From: a virus
Strand: one strand, 5' to 3'
IMG/VR virus record: IMGVR_UViG_3300030116_004360
Span: 26,478 to 90,477 of that record
DNA length: 64,000 bases
This document shows positions 34,992 to 43,408 of this stretch, in pieces. Position 1 is the stretch's first letter. The number at the start of each line of letters is the position of its first letter. The notes beneath the pieces are model-generated. The model saw nothing but the letters and a program-made list of their open reading frames with translations, searched no databases and had not been told where the DNA came from. The position numbers and the translations under genes were made by a program.

Positions 34992-36192
34992 TAATAAATC
35001 CCTCCAAATTATTCCAATCTAATCTACATTCATTCTGTCCACTAACATGATATTTTTCAATATAGCGTTTAATAGTATTTACCATAGCAACAGTCATTTC
35101 GTCATTTAATAATGCTAATGCTCTAGCACAGAATTGGTCACCAACAGAAGAATGTCTAGTCATATTATCAATACAAATAGGCCCATGAAGGGCTAATTTA
35201 GGTTTTAATCCATGTCCTCCTTCATTGTGCTTAACAATAAATGTTGAAACCATTTGAATATCACTTTTATATTCAGCATCAGAAAGAACCCAATCTGCTA
35301 ATTTACCTCTAACTATCATATATGTTCTTTCTGCCTTTTCAATAATTCTAATTCTATTAGGATTAGAGCGTTGCATGGCTTCCATTAGTTCCTTTGCTCT
35401 TTCTTCAACAATATGTTGAGTTCTATTTTGTTCTAAAAATGCAACCATTAGTTTTTGTTGTGTTTCTGTTGGTTTTTTACCCATTAATTTTACCCATAAC
35501 TTTTTCGGTGAAAGATGTTTCCATGAACCACCTTTCTTTTCTTTCCAATAAAAGTTCATATATACATCTAAATCTTTAATAGAAATTGGAGCCCAAATTC
35601 CATCAGATATTTCAATTGCTAATTGATTTTCACCAACCATTTCTACTCTAAATCTACAATCAACCTTTTCTCGTTCTTTATACCAATGAAAAGGTGCGCG
35701 ATTTTCTAATGCATAAGAAACATTCTCTGGTAAAATTAAGTTTCTTTCTAAGTAATTATATAATTCTATTGAGTCATTAGTAAAACATGACCTATAAATA
35801 GTTCTTGCTAAACTACGTAATAGATTTTCCTTAGATGTAACTTTACCATTAATACCATATCTAGTTCCTTTTTTGTAGAAAAGAATAGGAAGTCCTTCAC
35901 CACTAATAGATGAAGAACCAATAGTAACTACATAATTAAATTCTCTAGGCTTATCAATATCATATGAGTATCTACTTCTTCGCTTTCTAGTATTAAGCAC
36001 ATTATTTAAAAATTCATAAATTGCTTGAATTGTTGGTTCATGTGCCTGTCTAAAATTGCTAGGATTTAAAGTAACACGTTGTTCATAGATTTCATCTGAT
36101 GAACTTTCATTTTTAACTGTAATTCTTGTTTTATATTTAACTTGCGCTCTATCTGTCGCTTCTCTTATATTTATTTCATATGCATATACCAT
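34972..36192 (-). CDS. Hypothetical protein with E2-like motif
   Basis: 406 residues. No confident family. N-terminal beta region; a middle helical part (RTQHIVEERAKELMEAMQRS); and a C-terminal region with KPKLALHGPICIDNM (330-344). That stretch has the spacing of the E2 ubiquitin-conjugating HPN(x)7C motif, with Gly, Ile, Cys340, Ile and Asp in the same places as GxICLD. Helices follow (SSVGDQFCARALALLND), as after the E2 Cys. It stands one gene upstream of the E1 and JAMM. E2 activity is a hypothesis; the rest of the fold is unverified. Confidence 0.4.
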   Translation of the reverse strand: MVYAYEINIREATDRAQVKYKTRITVKNESSSDEIYEQRVTLNPSNFRQAHEPTIQAIYEFLNNVLNTRKRRSRYSYDIDKPREFNYVVTIGSSSISGEGLPILFYKKGTRYGINGKVTSKENLLRSLARTIYRSCFTNDSIELYNYLERNLILPENVSYALENRAPFHWYKEREKVDCRFRVEMVGENQLAIEISDGIWAPISIKDLDVYMNFYWKEKKGGSWKHLSPKKLWVKLMGKKPTETQQKLMVAFLEQNRTQHIVEERAKELMEAMQRSNPNRIRIIEKAERTYMIVRGKLADWVLSDAEYKSDIQMVSTFIVKHNEGGHGLKPKLALHGPICIDNMTRHSSVGDQFCARALALLNDEMTVAMVNTIKRYIEKYHVSGQNECRLDWNNLEGFINARTVS

Positions 36193-36360
36193 TTACATCA
36201 CATAATCCTTATCTTTAAAATTCTTTTTGCACTTATGGTGCATTTCTTGTTTTTGTTCTTCTGGTGTTAATAACTGATGACCACATATTCTACATCTAGT
36301 AGCAATTCTTCTATTATAATTAAATTTACTATCCACATAATCGGGGTCATGTTCGGTCAT
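36193..36360 (-). CDS. Small zinc-binding protein
   Basis: 55 residues from ATG at 36360 (MTEHDPDYVDSK...). Cys/His ligands: CRIC, then HHKC. GAGTGATATT precedes this ATG and also contains the stop of the upstream gene. An in-frame ATG at 36393 is possible (66 residues). Directly followed by the E2-motif gene (TAAATG). Function unknown. Confidence 0.5.
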   Translation of the reverse strand: MTEHDPDYVDSKFNYNRRIATRCRICGHQLLTPEEQKQEMHHKCKKNFKDKDYVM

Positions 36361-36364
36361 AATA

Positions 36365-36676
36365 TCACTCTTCTTCATTGTTAATTTCTTCATATATACT
36401 ATACTCTCTAATTAATTGATATTTACCATCTAAATATCCATATTTTCTGCGAGTAATAGTTTTGAAATCAGTTTCCATTAGCCCCATCATGATAGCATAC
36501 ATAATTACCATATTAAAGGGTTCTTTTTTTATTGAAGTCCAAGACCATTTTTGTCCTTGTATTGATAATGGTTTTTCACTATTCCATTTTATTCTCATAG
36601 CCTTTATTACTTCACTTTTATAAAAATTCTTTAATATCCAATCTGGATTTGCCTGTCCATCTACTATCTTAACCAT
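36365..36676 (-). CDS. Hypothetical protein
   Basis: 103 residues, mixed; a hydrophobic stretch (FNMVIMYAIMMGLM) could be a buried helix rather than a membrane segment. Acidic end (EEINNEEE). Overlaps the upstream gene by 8 bases. No family recognised. Confidence 0.5.
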   Translation of the reverse strand: MVKIVDGQANPDWILKNFYKSEVIKAMRIKWNSEKPLSIQGQKWSWTSIKKEPFNMVIMYAIMMGLMETDFKTITRRKYGYLDGKYQLIREYSIYEEINNEEE

Positions 36677-36953
36677 CTACATCACCATTATTATTATAAT
36701 ATTCTAACATATTTTCTGTTTCTTTCTTTTTATTTTTCATCCACTGTGGATAACCCATAGCAATAGCATCATCAAGATGCCATAAAGCCTCAGTTATTTC
36801 TGAAACTACCATAAATATTCTATTTTTATCAGAATAATGTAATGTTTCTGCTTTATAAATAGTATTCATAATTTTTATCCAATGTTCAGGTTCAAAATAA
36901 TGCTCCCATTCAAGAACTATTCTTTTACATTCATGAAAATCCTTAAAAATCAT
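36669..36953 (-). CDS. MazG-like helical protein (tentative)
   Basis: 94 residues, helical. The stretch FMVVSEITEALWHLDDAI resembles the metal-binding helix of MazG/dUTPase-type pyrophosphatases (E..E..EA.....D), though other motifs are not clear. It lies directly after ribonucleotide reductase, so a role in dNTP metabolism is plausible. Weak evidence. Confidence 0.35.
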   Translation of the reverse strand: MIFKDFHECKRIVLEWEHYFEPEHWIKIMNTIYKAETLHYSDKNRIFMVVSEITEALWHLDDAIAMGYPQWMKNKKKETENMLEYYNNNGDVDG

Positions 36954-38806
36954 ATTTCACAAACTCCACCTGCACACGCGGCTTCACCACTTAAATTAGT
37001 ATTATCTTCTAATTCTTTTACAGATGTTAAATCAATAGTTTTTAAGTGGGAAGCCAATTCATTAAATTGTTTCAACCCAATATCTTCAAATGGTGCTTGA
37101 ACATAAGTTCCACCATCATAAGGTAATACAGATAAACCGTTGTAATAATGACGATTCATCCATAACCATTCTCCAACCGGAGTCCATTCATCTTCTTTAA
37201 TAGATATTGTAGCAGATACATTATGCGTATTCATACCATCAACGTGACCTCTTTGAACCCAACGGATTGAATATCTTTTAACACGCTCTAATAGGTCAAA
37301 AACATCCTCTGTTCTAACGATTGACCCCTTTGGTGCGCGTTGAGGTATGCTAATTTTGGCCTCTGTTTCCTTCTTAAAAAAATCATCTTCAACTAATTCA
37401 GGATGATTAGCCTTCAAGTAAGGATAAATCGCTTCACCCTTTCCAACACTAACTCTACGAATATAGTAATCATTATGATAAGCATGAATACCTGAAGAAG
37501 TCCCTAAAACTAGAGATGTTGTTCCAGCAGGTTTAATGCAAGTCATTCTCATAGAAGGATTAATTCCTATTTGTTTAGCAATAGTATCATTTGTTTTCCT
37601 TACTTCATAAGCGGCATTTTCAATATCTAATGTTTCTAGTTTATTAGCAGCAATACCTGTTATTGATACTCCTAATAGAGCATCCTTTTCGGTAGTTTTC
37701 TGCCAAATTTCTCGTAAATAATGAAAATCAGTATAACCTGCTTGAAGAGTTGCTAAAAATGCTCCAGCCTTTACTCGCTCTTCTAAATCATTTTGGTCTT
37801 TAACAGTAGCACCATTTACTTCAACTAAATTACAGAATTGATAAGGTCTTAATGCAATTTCACAACATGGGTTAGTTCCCCAATCTTTATCATTTGAAAA
37901 ATATATTCCGGGTTCTCCAGAACCGCTATATCTTATTCTATTCCATAAATCTTTAAACTTATCTTTAGTAATTCTATGTCGTATAATTACGGCAGAATTA
38001 TTTGCTCGTCCTCTTTGTGGATTTTCTTCCCACCATGAACCACTTTTACAAGAAATCATTTCACTATCATTTAATGAAAATAAACTAATTAATGCCGCAC
38101 GACGAATACCACCTGCTAAAACTGCATCAGCAATATGGCACATAATATCATGAGTTTGAATAGTAGATAATCTTGAACCATCTTCTTTTTCAGAAAGAAT
38201 GGATTCAATTTTAACTAAACATTCTCTTAATGGATTTGGACCCGGAGCGCGACCTCCAGAAGTTTTCAATAATGCTCCTTTAGGTCTAATATCAGAGTAA
38301 TCAAATATAGGTCTAGATGTTCTAATTCCCATATAAGATTCCATTAAACATTTAACTGCATCAGCCCAACCTTCGATGGAATCTCCAATCAAATGTCTCC
38401 TTTGTCTTTCTTTATTTGGTTTCTTTATTTCAGGTAATTGTTCAACATGATGATGCTGAACAGAATAACCTACGCCTGTCCCTCCTAATAACAAAAACAT
38501 TGTTTCTGAAAAAGATTCAATAGAATCTACTGGCAAATACGCACAATTATAAATTCTATTTGGAGCCATTTCAATAGGCTTTCCAGCAAATTGCATTGAA
38601 CGCATTGATGGAAGAACTAACTTTGTTTTAACAAACTTTTCATATAATTGTTTAATTGCATCCTTCATTTCAGGATATTTCTTCATGTGCATTTCACAAT
38701 TACGGTCTGTAATTTCCTCCCAAGTTTCTCTCCTTTCTTCATCAGGTAAATATTTTGCATATTTCATATGGACAATAATATCGCTTAAAATTTGTTTTTC
38801 TTTCAT
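36950..38806 (-). CDS. nrdJ: Ribonucleotide reductase, class II (B12-dependent)
   Basis: 618 residues, the size of monomeric adenosylcobalamin-dependent reductases (Lactobacillus-type). Motifs: PSMRSMQFAGKP, NCAYLPVDSIESFSETMFLL with GGTGVGYSVQ, NPCCEIALRPYQFCNLVEVN (active-site loop), CIKPAGTTSLVLGTSSGIH, and C-terminal Cys pair AACAGGVCEI for thiol transfer. It makes deoxynucleoside triphosphates for viral DNA. No small subunit gene, consistent with class II. The host must supply cobalamin. It follows a 130-residue gene after one base. Confidence 0.9.
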   Translation of the reverse strand: MKEKQILSDIIVHMKYAKYLPDEERRETWEEITDRNCEMHMKKYPEMKDAIKQLYEKFVKTKLVLPSMRSMQFAGKPIEMAPNRIYNCAYLPVDSIESFSETMFLLLGGTGVGYSVQHHHVEQLPEIKKPNKERQRRHLIGDSIEGWADAVKCLMESYMGIRTSRPIFDYSDIRPKGALLKTSGGRAPGPNPLRECLVKIESILSEKEDGSRLSTIQTHDIMCHIADAVLAGGIRRAALISLFSLNDSEMISCKSGSWWEENPQRGRANNSAVIIRHRITKDKFKDLWNRIRYSGSGEPGIYFSNDKDWGTNPCCEIALRPYQFCNLVEVNGATVKDQNDLEERVKAGAFLATLQAGYTDFHYLREIWQKTTEKDALLGVSITGIAANKLETLDIENAAYEVRKTNDTIAKQIGINPSMRMTCIKPAGTTSLVLGTSSGIHAYHNDYYIRRVSVGKGEAIYPYLKANHPELVEDDFFKKETEAKISIPQRAPKGSIVRTEDVFDLLERVKRYSIRWVQRGHVDGMNTHNVSATISIKEDEWTPVGEWLWMNRHYYNGLSVLPYDGGTYVQAPFEDIGLKQFNELASHLKTIDLTSVKELEDNTNLSGEAACAGGVCEI

Positions 38807-38807
38807 A

Positions 38808-39200
38808 TTAACACTTCACTTGCTTTCTATATGGGAAATCTGATAAGATAGTGCATGAAGTTACCCATTCATTATCTTTAGTTTTACGAATGACCCATTC
38901 TTTTTCAACAAGCCATTTCCAATCAGAAAAAGATTCAAGTATATTTTGACCCTTTTCCTCTATTGCCTTTGATACAGAATTATATTTTTTCCCATCAATA
39001 ATTACTTCTGTATATCCTTCAACTCCAATTATAGCCTTTTTACTAGTGGCTAGAACAAAAGGAGTTTCATAAAAATCCGGTTTTATACAAACCAAATTTT
39101 CTATTACCTTTACTTTATCTGATACAAACCATCCTAATTGGTCTTTTAATATCATATAAAAGGCTTCTTTGCCTATAAAATTGGCTAAATCTGCATTCAC
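38808..39200 (-). CDS. Hypothetical protein upstream of nrdJ
   Basis: 130 residues, alpha/beta (GVEGYTEVIIDGKKYNSVSKAIEEKG looks like a small surface domain with a helix). The stop is one base before nrdJ. Its ATG or GTG start follows AAGGAGGTGTAAAA and lies after a long hairpin leader. Family not recognised; likely co-expressed with reductase. Confidence 0.5.
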   Translation of the reverse strand: MNADLANFIGKEAFYMILKDQLGWFVSDKVKVIENLVCIKPDFYETPFVLATSKKAIIGVEGYTEVIIDGKKYNSVSKAIEEKGQNILESFSDWKWLVEKEWVIRKTKDNEWVTSCTILSDFPYRKQVKC

Positions 39201-39218
39201 TTTTACACCTCCTTATTA

Positions 39219-39274
39219 GGGGATAGAATACTCTAGGCTAATTAAAGGTTGAATATCCTATCCCCCTTTTGGGG
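39219..39274 (-). promoter_or_regulatory. Leader hairpin with two exclusive folds
   Basis: On the minus strand GGGGATAGGATATTC pairs with GAGTATTCTATCCCC (15 bp, two G-U pairs). The G-run of the stem can instead pair with an upstream CCCC (CCCC-AAAA-GGGG). The ribosome site AAGGAGGTG for the next gene follows the stem by about 6 bases. The two folds cannot form together, so it could work as a switch or attenuator ahead of the nrdJ pair. The G-U pairs fit minus-strand RNA only. Confidence 0.5.
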
Positions 39275-39288
39275 AATAACAGATTTAT

Positions 39289-39492
39289 TTAGTTACAACC
39301 GCCAACGATTGCCGGTGCTAAATCAACATTTTCCACGCTATCCCAATTAATATGGGTAATTTCTTCGCGTGAAACTAGTTCATTATCAATAAATACCCAA
39401 TGTGTAGGGTGTTCATTAATTTGGTCAATCGCTTCGCTTGCATCTACTATTAGTTCTGTATGTCCTGTTTCATTCATTATTCTTAATTTCAT
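39289..39492 (-). CDS. Beta-grasp ubiquitin-like / sulfur-carrier protein (candidate)
   Basis: 67 residues. Predicted order strand (KLRIMNET), strand (TELIVDA), helix (EAIDQINEH), strand (HWVFIDNELVS), then ENVDLAPAIVGGCN. The end resembles ThiS/MoaD/SAMP tails (DeV...PavaGG) with Gly64-Gly65 and two extra residues, so it would need trimming to expose Gly. An E1-like enzyme and a JAMM protease are encoded 5-6 kb downstream in the same strand block. Fold and tail are inferred from sequence only. Confidence 0.5.
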   Translation of the reverse strand: MKLRIMNETGHTELIVDASEAIDQINEHPTHWVFIDNELVSREEITHINWDSVENVDLAPAIVGGCN

Positions 39493-39788
39493 TGTGTATC
39501 ACCTGTATCATGTGTCTCATTTGTTCTGTCGCCTGTCGGCATATTTTCTAGTTCTTTGGGGTCTATAAACGTATTCATGCTTTCTATTAGCCTTCCTGAA
39601 AGCACATTAATCGTCTTTTCATAGAACTTAATTAAATTTATATAATTTTGTTCATTTTGTCTCATTTCATCAATCTCTGTTACTAACACCCCAACGTGCT
39701 TCAAATAATTGTTACACTTGAGATTTGATGTTTCTAACTCCTTTTTTACGTTTTTCAATTCTTCTACTATTTCTTTCTTCTTCTTCAT
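39489..39788 (-). CDS. Coiled-coil protein
   Basis: 99 residues. A Lys/Glu-rich coiled coil (KKKKEIVEELKNVKKELETS) and a Thr/Asp-rich tail (ETHDTGDTQ). The start at 39788 follows GAGGTGAATAAA; an earlier in-frame ATG at 39809 lies in the upstream gene. Its stop overlaps the beta-grasp gene by 4 bases. Confidence 0.5.
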   Translation of the reverse strand: MKKKKEIVEELKNVKKELETSNLKCNNYLKHVGVLVTEIDEMRQNEQNYINLIKFYEKTINVLSGRLIESMNTFIDPKELENMPTGDRTNETHDTGDTQ

Positions 39789-39789
39789 T

Positions 39790-41034
39790 TTATTCACCTC
39801 TTTCTTCAAGTAATCGTTCTATTTCTCTAGACGCTACCTGTAATGTAATGTTTTCATCTCCTTCATAACCTAAATGGCGCAAAAATCTTAATTGTTTTTC
39901 AGTAGCCGGTCTTTCTTCATTAGGATTGATTATAGTTCTGATTTTACCTAACTGTCTATCAGTTAAATCTTTACCGTTATTTAATCTATCTTTCATATCT
40001 CTAAGAAAACTTTGCTCCCAAGTATTTCCACCCATAGTTTCATCAAAAATAGGTAGATTATAGTAATCGCACATATCAGAAAACTGGTCTAAACTATTCT
40101 CATCTTGAATTGCTTGAGAAATTTCTAACTGTTTTTTCCTTTCCTGCATTCTTTCTTCTTGAATACGGGCGTTTTCTTGTGCAATACGGTCCCTTTCTGC
40201 TTGACCTTCTACCCATTTTCTTTTTTGTTCAGCAATTCTTTGGCGATTCTTTTCATCGGCCTCTTCTAATTGCTTTATTCTTTCCTCTTTTACTTTATCT
40301 TGACGTTCACATTCAGCAATATGATTCTGTAATAATACATAAAACATCTGTAAATCATTCCAAAGCCTATCATTTGGATAGCCGCGTGTATCAATTTGTC
40401 TTTTTGGATTATCAGGATGATTCCATCTCCAAACAATTGAGGCCATTTTATATCCTCTTTCACCAAACTTTCCTGTGGCTACCTTTTTTATTAGATTTTG
40501 AGGAACATTCATTCTTAATTCATTTGACCAAGTATATCCCTTTTGTCTTACATTAATACGAAGGTCATATTCTTTAACTGCATCAAACATCATTTCAAAA
40601 GTTTCACCTTGAAGGTTCCACCACCATTCTGCTTTCAATGATTTAACTCTGTTTTTAATCCATGCTTCAATCATTTCTTCTGTAATATGCTCTTCTTGAA
40701 TACCTTGCTTACGCAATTCACGGATAATCATGTAAGATTCAATATGTTCTGAACCTACAATTTCCATATTACCGTTTTCAGTATTACAAATCTCAAAATG
40801 CCAAACAATTTCATGTCCACATAGACATTTCATTGGATGACTATTTGCATGAATAGCGGGTAATTGGGATAATGCTTCATCCATTGTTGGACAATACCAA
40901 ACATTTCCTGTTACTTCCCATTCATACTTTGCATCATCATAATTATCTGCATTCGATAATTCTACTAGACGCTTTTTTAGGACTCTATCCCATCGTCCAT
41001 CGCCTAATTCTCTCTTTGTTAGTAATTCTTCCAT
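39790..41034 (-). CDS. Large coiled-coil protein with zinc knuckle
   Basis: 414 residues. A CLCGHEIVWHFEIC stretch (about 70-83) may bind zinc. A long charged coiled coil (about 240-310, rich in E, R, Q, K) follows. The C-terminus, ATEKQLRFLRHLGYEGDE, is a small helical module common in phage proteins. It may be a structural or DNA-handling protein; no enzyme motif is visible. ATG after AGGTGAATAAAA. Confidence 0.55.
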   Translation of the reverse strand: MEELLTKRELGDGRWDRVLKKRLVELSNADNYDDAKYEWEVTGNVWYCPTMDEALSQLPAIHANSHPMKCLCGHEIVWHFEICNTENGNMEIVGSEHIESYMIIRELRKQGIQEEHITEEMIEAWIKNRVKSLKAEWWWNLQGETFEMMFDAVKEYDLRINVRQKGYTWSNELRMNVPQNLIKKVATGKFGERGYKMASIVWRWNHPDNPKRQIDTRGYPNDRLWNDLQMFYVLLQNHIAECERQDKVKEERIKQLEEADEKNRQRIAEQKRKWVEGQAERDRIAQENARIQEERMQERKKQLEISQAIQDENSLDQFSDMCDYYNLPIFDETMGGNTWEQSFLRDMKDRLNNGKDLTDRQLGKIRTIINPNEERPATEKQLRFLRHLGYEGDENITLQVASREIERLLEERGE

Positions 41035-41036
41035 TT

Positions 41037-41186
41037 TTATTCACCTTTTATTCTAAATTTTCTTCGCCCTATTCCTTTAAAATCCCACAATCTATTACAG
41101 GCAGGGCAACCTTTTGGTTTAGTCATAAATTCCTCAAAGGAAATTACGTGTGAGCAACCTTTACATTTGATTGTTATACCATTCAA
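41037..41186 (-). CDS. Small zinc-ribbon protein, TTG start
   Basis: 49 residues with CKGC (8-11) and CPAC (27-30), then a basic tail (GIGRRKFRIKGE). The start is TTG, 5 bases after GGTGAT, and overlaps the upstream stop (TTGA). Its 3' end holds the AGGTGAA site for the next gene. Function unknown. Confidence 0.5.
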   Translation of the reverse strand: MNGITIKCKGCSHVISFEEFMTKPKGCPACNRLWDFKGIGRRKFRIKGE

Positions 41187-41458
41187 GACATATCACCAAA
41201 TTCTTTTTCAAGCATTCTTTGGTCTGCTAAATATGCCGTAAGCAATTCATTAATCTTTTCAGGTAAGTTTTGAAAAATTCCTGCAATACATTCTCTATGT
41301 AATCCCAACCAAATTTTATACCTTGAATTGATAATTACCTTTGGTTTATCATCAGCATCCATTGTTATTACAATAGGAGGTAGTTCGTCATCCTCTACCA
41401 ATCTAAATTCAACAGTAGTTTTCTTTTCTTCTGTTTCTCTCAATCTAAAGTTGGACAT
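41183..41458 (-). CDS. Hypothetical protein
   Basis: 91 residues: a beta N-terminal half (TVEFRLVEDDELPPIVITMD) and a helical C-terminal half (FQNLPEKINELLTAYLADQR). It overlaps both neighbours. No family recognised. Confidence 0.5.
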   Translation of the reverse strand: MSNFRLRETEEKKTTVEFRLVEDDELPPIVITMDADDKPKVIINSRYKIWLGLHRECIAGIFQNLPEKINELLTAYLADQRMLEKEFGDMS

Positions 41459-41693
41459 AATCGTTCACCACCAATAATGCAGCAAATGACGCACATAATA
41501 CCGCGACAACTACAATTCTAAAGAAACTATAATTATCTTTCTTACAGTTCTTATCGAGACAATACCTCAAAACACTACCATCATTATATGATTCCTGTGT
41601 TAAAGGTTCTCCGGCATTCAATACTGCACCACATTCGGCACAAATCCATTCTTTTCTTGGTTTATTTACTATCTTTGTTTCTAAAAGTTTCAT
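41445..41693 (-). CDS. Zinc-ribbon membrane protein
   Basis: 82 residues. A zinc ribbon CAEC...CLDKNC at about 18-51, then one membrane helix near the end (FRIVVVAVLCASFAALLVV). ATGA overlap with the upstream gene fixes the start at 41693. It may sit in the membrane with the zinc domain inside the cell; function unknown. Confidence 0.55.
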   Translation of the reverse strand: MKLLETKIVNKPRKEWICAECGAVLNAGEPLTQESYNDGSVLRYCLDKNCKKDNYSFFRIVVVAVLCASFAALLVVNDYVQL

Positions 41694-41899
41694 TCTTTCA
41701 CTTCCCATATTTTTTCATTTATTATTTTTCCCGTCTTTTTACAATCGCGGCATTCTATTGTGTTGATATATTTATGACCATTATCTTTAATGCTATCATA
41801 TTCTATTTTTATATCAACAATTTCATATTTTTCATGCTTACAAGTTAATTGCTTTTGAAGCATCTCTTCCATAGTCATTTTCTTTTTCTTAAATATCAT
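41690..41899 (-). CDS. Small zinc-binding protein
   Basis: 69 residues from ATG 41899 (MIFKKKKMTMEEML...), which follows GGAGGTGCATAAGT. Cys ligands: CKHEKY and CRDC. Basic start, beta end. It overlaps the upstream gene by 11 bases. Function unknown. Confidence 0.5.
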   Translation of the reverse strand: MIFKKKKMTMEEMLQKQLTCKHEKYEIVDIKIEYDSIKDNGHKYINTIECRDCKKTGKIINEKIWEVKE

Positions 41900-42206
41900 A
41901 CTTATGCACCTCCTTAACACTCTTATTTTCTACAAGAGCCTTATACCTTAACATGGTTAATTCAATACAATGAACTAGAATTTCATCTGCTGATTTTTCT
42001 TTCAAAAAGGGAGGCATATGACCTTCATCACATTCATCTATTCTTGATTTTAAATGATGCACAAATATAAACATATTTAGCATCTCACGATTTAGTCGTC
42101 TAATTTGACCCATAGTTGCTTTTCTTAATCTATGAGGTTTCAAATCAGTAATCTTCTTTTGAAAACCATTTTTTTCTCTAATAGTATATTCTTCTATGGT
42201 TAACAA
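41889..42206 (-). CDS. Hypothetical helical protein
   Basis: 105 residues, helical with basic N-terminal half (KPHRLRKATMGQIRRLNRE). One base after the previous gene. No family recognised. Confidence 0.5.
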   Translation of the reverse strand: MLTIEEYTIREKNGFQKKITDLKPHRLRKATMGQIRRLNREMLNMFIFVHHLKSRIDECDEGHMPPFLKEKSADEILVHCIELTMLRYKALVENKSVKEVHKYDI

Positions 42207-42207
42207 A

Positions 42208-42669
42208 TTACTCCCTCATCGAATCTATTTTCTTTTCTAATTTAACTATCTTTTCATTTAGTTTCTTAACTCTAGCAATCATTATACTTTCTATAATTGC
42301 AGTAAACCATTGTTTTTTACTTTCTTTCTGTAAAAGGGAAACCATCTTTTTTTGGTTGCCTTCGTTCCTTTCAAAACCATCTTCTAATTTAGAGATTCTT
42401 TTCTCTAAATCTGCAATAGTTTTAGCATCTTTTTTAGCAGAAGCCATTTTAGATACAATAAATTCTCTCATTTTCTCTTCATTACCTGCCTTAGCATAAA
42501 TATTTCTTGATTTAACTAATCCTGCACTCATCTTTTTAGTTCGATGACTTTCATATTGTCCCATATGATGAACACAATATCTTTGGCTTGAACTTAGATT
42601 TGATGGAACTCTAAATGGGGTTCCACATGGGCCTTTACTTGTTTCAAATTCACAATATCTAACTATCAT
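42208..42669 (-). CDS. Zinc-finger coiled-coil protein
   Basis: 153 residues. CEFETSKGPCGTPFRVP... CVHH gives a possible Cys3His zinc site (about 6-36). The rest is a long coiled coil (DLEKRISKLEDGFERN; KKLNEKIVKLEKKIDSM). Overlaps upstream gene by 4 bases. Unknown role; may organise a complex. Confidence 0.5.
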   Translation of the reverse strand: MIVRYCEFETSKGPCGTPFRVPSNLSSSQRYCVHHMGQYESHRTKKMSAGLVKSRNIYAKAGNEEKMREFIVSKMASAKKDAKTIADLEKRISKLEDGFERNEGNQKKMVSLLQKESKKQWFTAIIESIMIARVKKLNEKIVKLEKKIDSMRE

Positions 42670-43151
42670 TCATATCTCTCCATATTCTTTTTCCATTGTT
42701 TTATATCACTTTCATTAAAATCAAGTGAAGGTAAGTTGCTATCATGACCAGTAATCATATCTAATATTTTTAAGTTTCTATCCATTGTTGATAGATTTGG
42801 GTTAATTAAATTCGATATTTCTTCATCAGACATATAATCTCTACCATACATATCAACAGATGTTTTATAATTTAATTCTCCATCGTTCAAATCTAATTCA
42901 AAATTACCAATAATTAACTTATAATTTTCTTTTGTTATGTGAAGAATTACCTTATCTAAATGTTCAGCAGGAATATTTTTAGTATAAGTAGAATAGAACA
43001 TAACTTGCTCATTATCTTTAACTGTAAGAGAACAAACCATTTTACCGTTACGGCCTTCAAATCCAAAGGCAAAAGTATTGTGTTCTTTTTGCCACATATA
43101 GTTCCAATCATTACGCGTTAAATAACTATTTAAAATGTCTTCTAATTTCAT
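42666..43151 (-). CDS. YbjN-like protein (tentative)
   Basis: 161 residues. Pattern MVCSLTVKDNEQVMFYSTYTKNIPAEHLDKVILHITKENY, strand pairs followed by a helix, then IGNFELDLNDGELNYKTSVD, resembles YbjN/secretion-chaperone-like folds. Role unknown. ATGA overlaps with both neighbours. Confidence 0.45.
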   Translation of the reverse strand: MKLEDILNSYLTRNDWNYMWQKEHNTFAFGFEGRNGKMVCSLTVKDNEQVMFYSTYTKNIPAEHLDKVILHITKENYKLIIGNFELDLNDGELNYKTSVDMYGRDYMSDEEISNLINPNLSTMDRNLKILDMITGHDSNLPSLDFNESDIKQWKKNMERYE

Positions 43152-43375
43152 TCTTCTTCACCCCTTAGTTTTAAATTTTCTGCTAGAAGCCTTTGAACTT
43201 CTAATTCTTGATTCTTTAAATGAGCCTCAAGAATTTCAATGTTATCTTCTTCTTTTTCAAAGAATTGGATTAACATTTGTCTTACATCATTCTTACGAAT
43301 CCATTCACCTGCAAATTTCTTTTGCGGTAATGATTCTAAATATTCTTCTGCTTTCTTTATTACATCTATTTTCAT
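43148..43375 (-). CDS. Coiled-coil protein
   Basis: 75 residues. An amphipathic helix start, then leucine-heptad helix (EILEAHLKNQELEVQRLLAE). It is the gene just downstream of tRNA-Lys. Function unknown. Confidence 0.5.
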   Translation of the reverse strand: MKIDVIKKAEEYLESLPQKKFAGEWIRKNDVRQMLIQFFEKEEDNIEILEAHLKNQELEVQRLLAENLKLRGEEE

Positions 43376-43408
43376 ATTATTTCCTCTTTAAGTATTTATT
43401 TGAATAGG

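Noticed and set aside
39219-39274. Cobalamin riboswitch before a B12-dependent reductase
   Set aside because: No B12-box core or kissing-loop layout is visible; only a simple 15-bp stem and an alternative hairpin.
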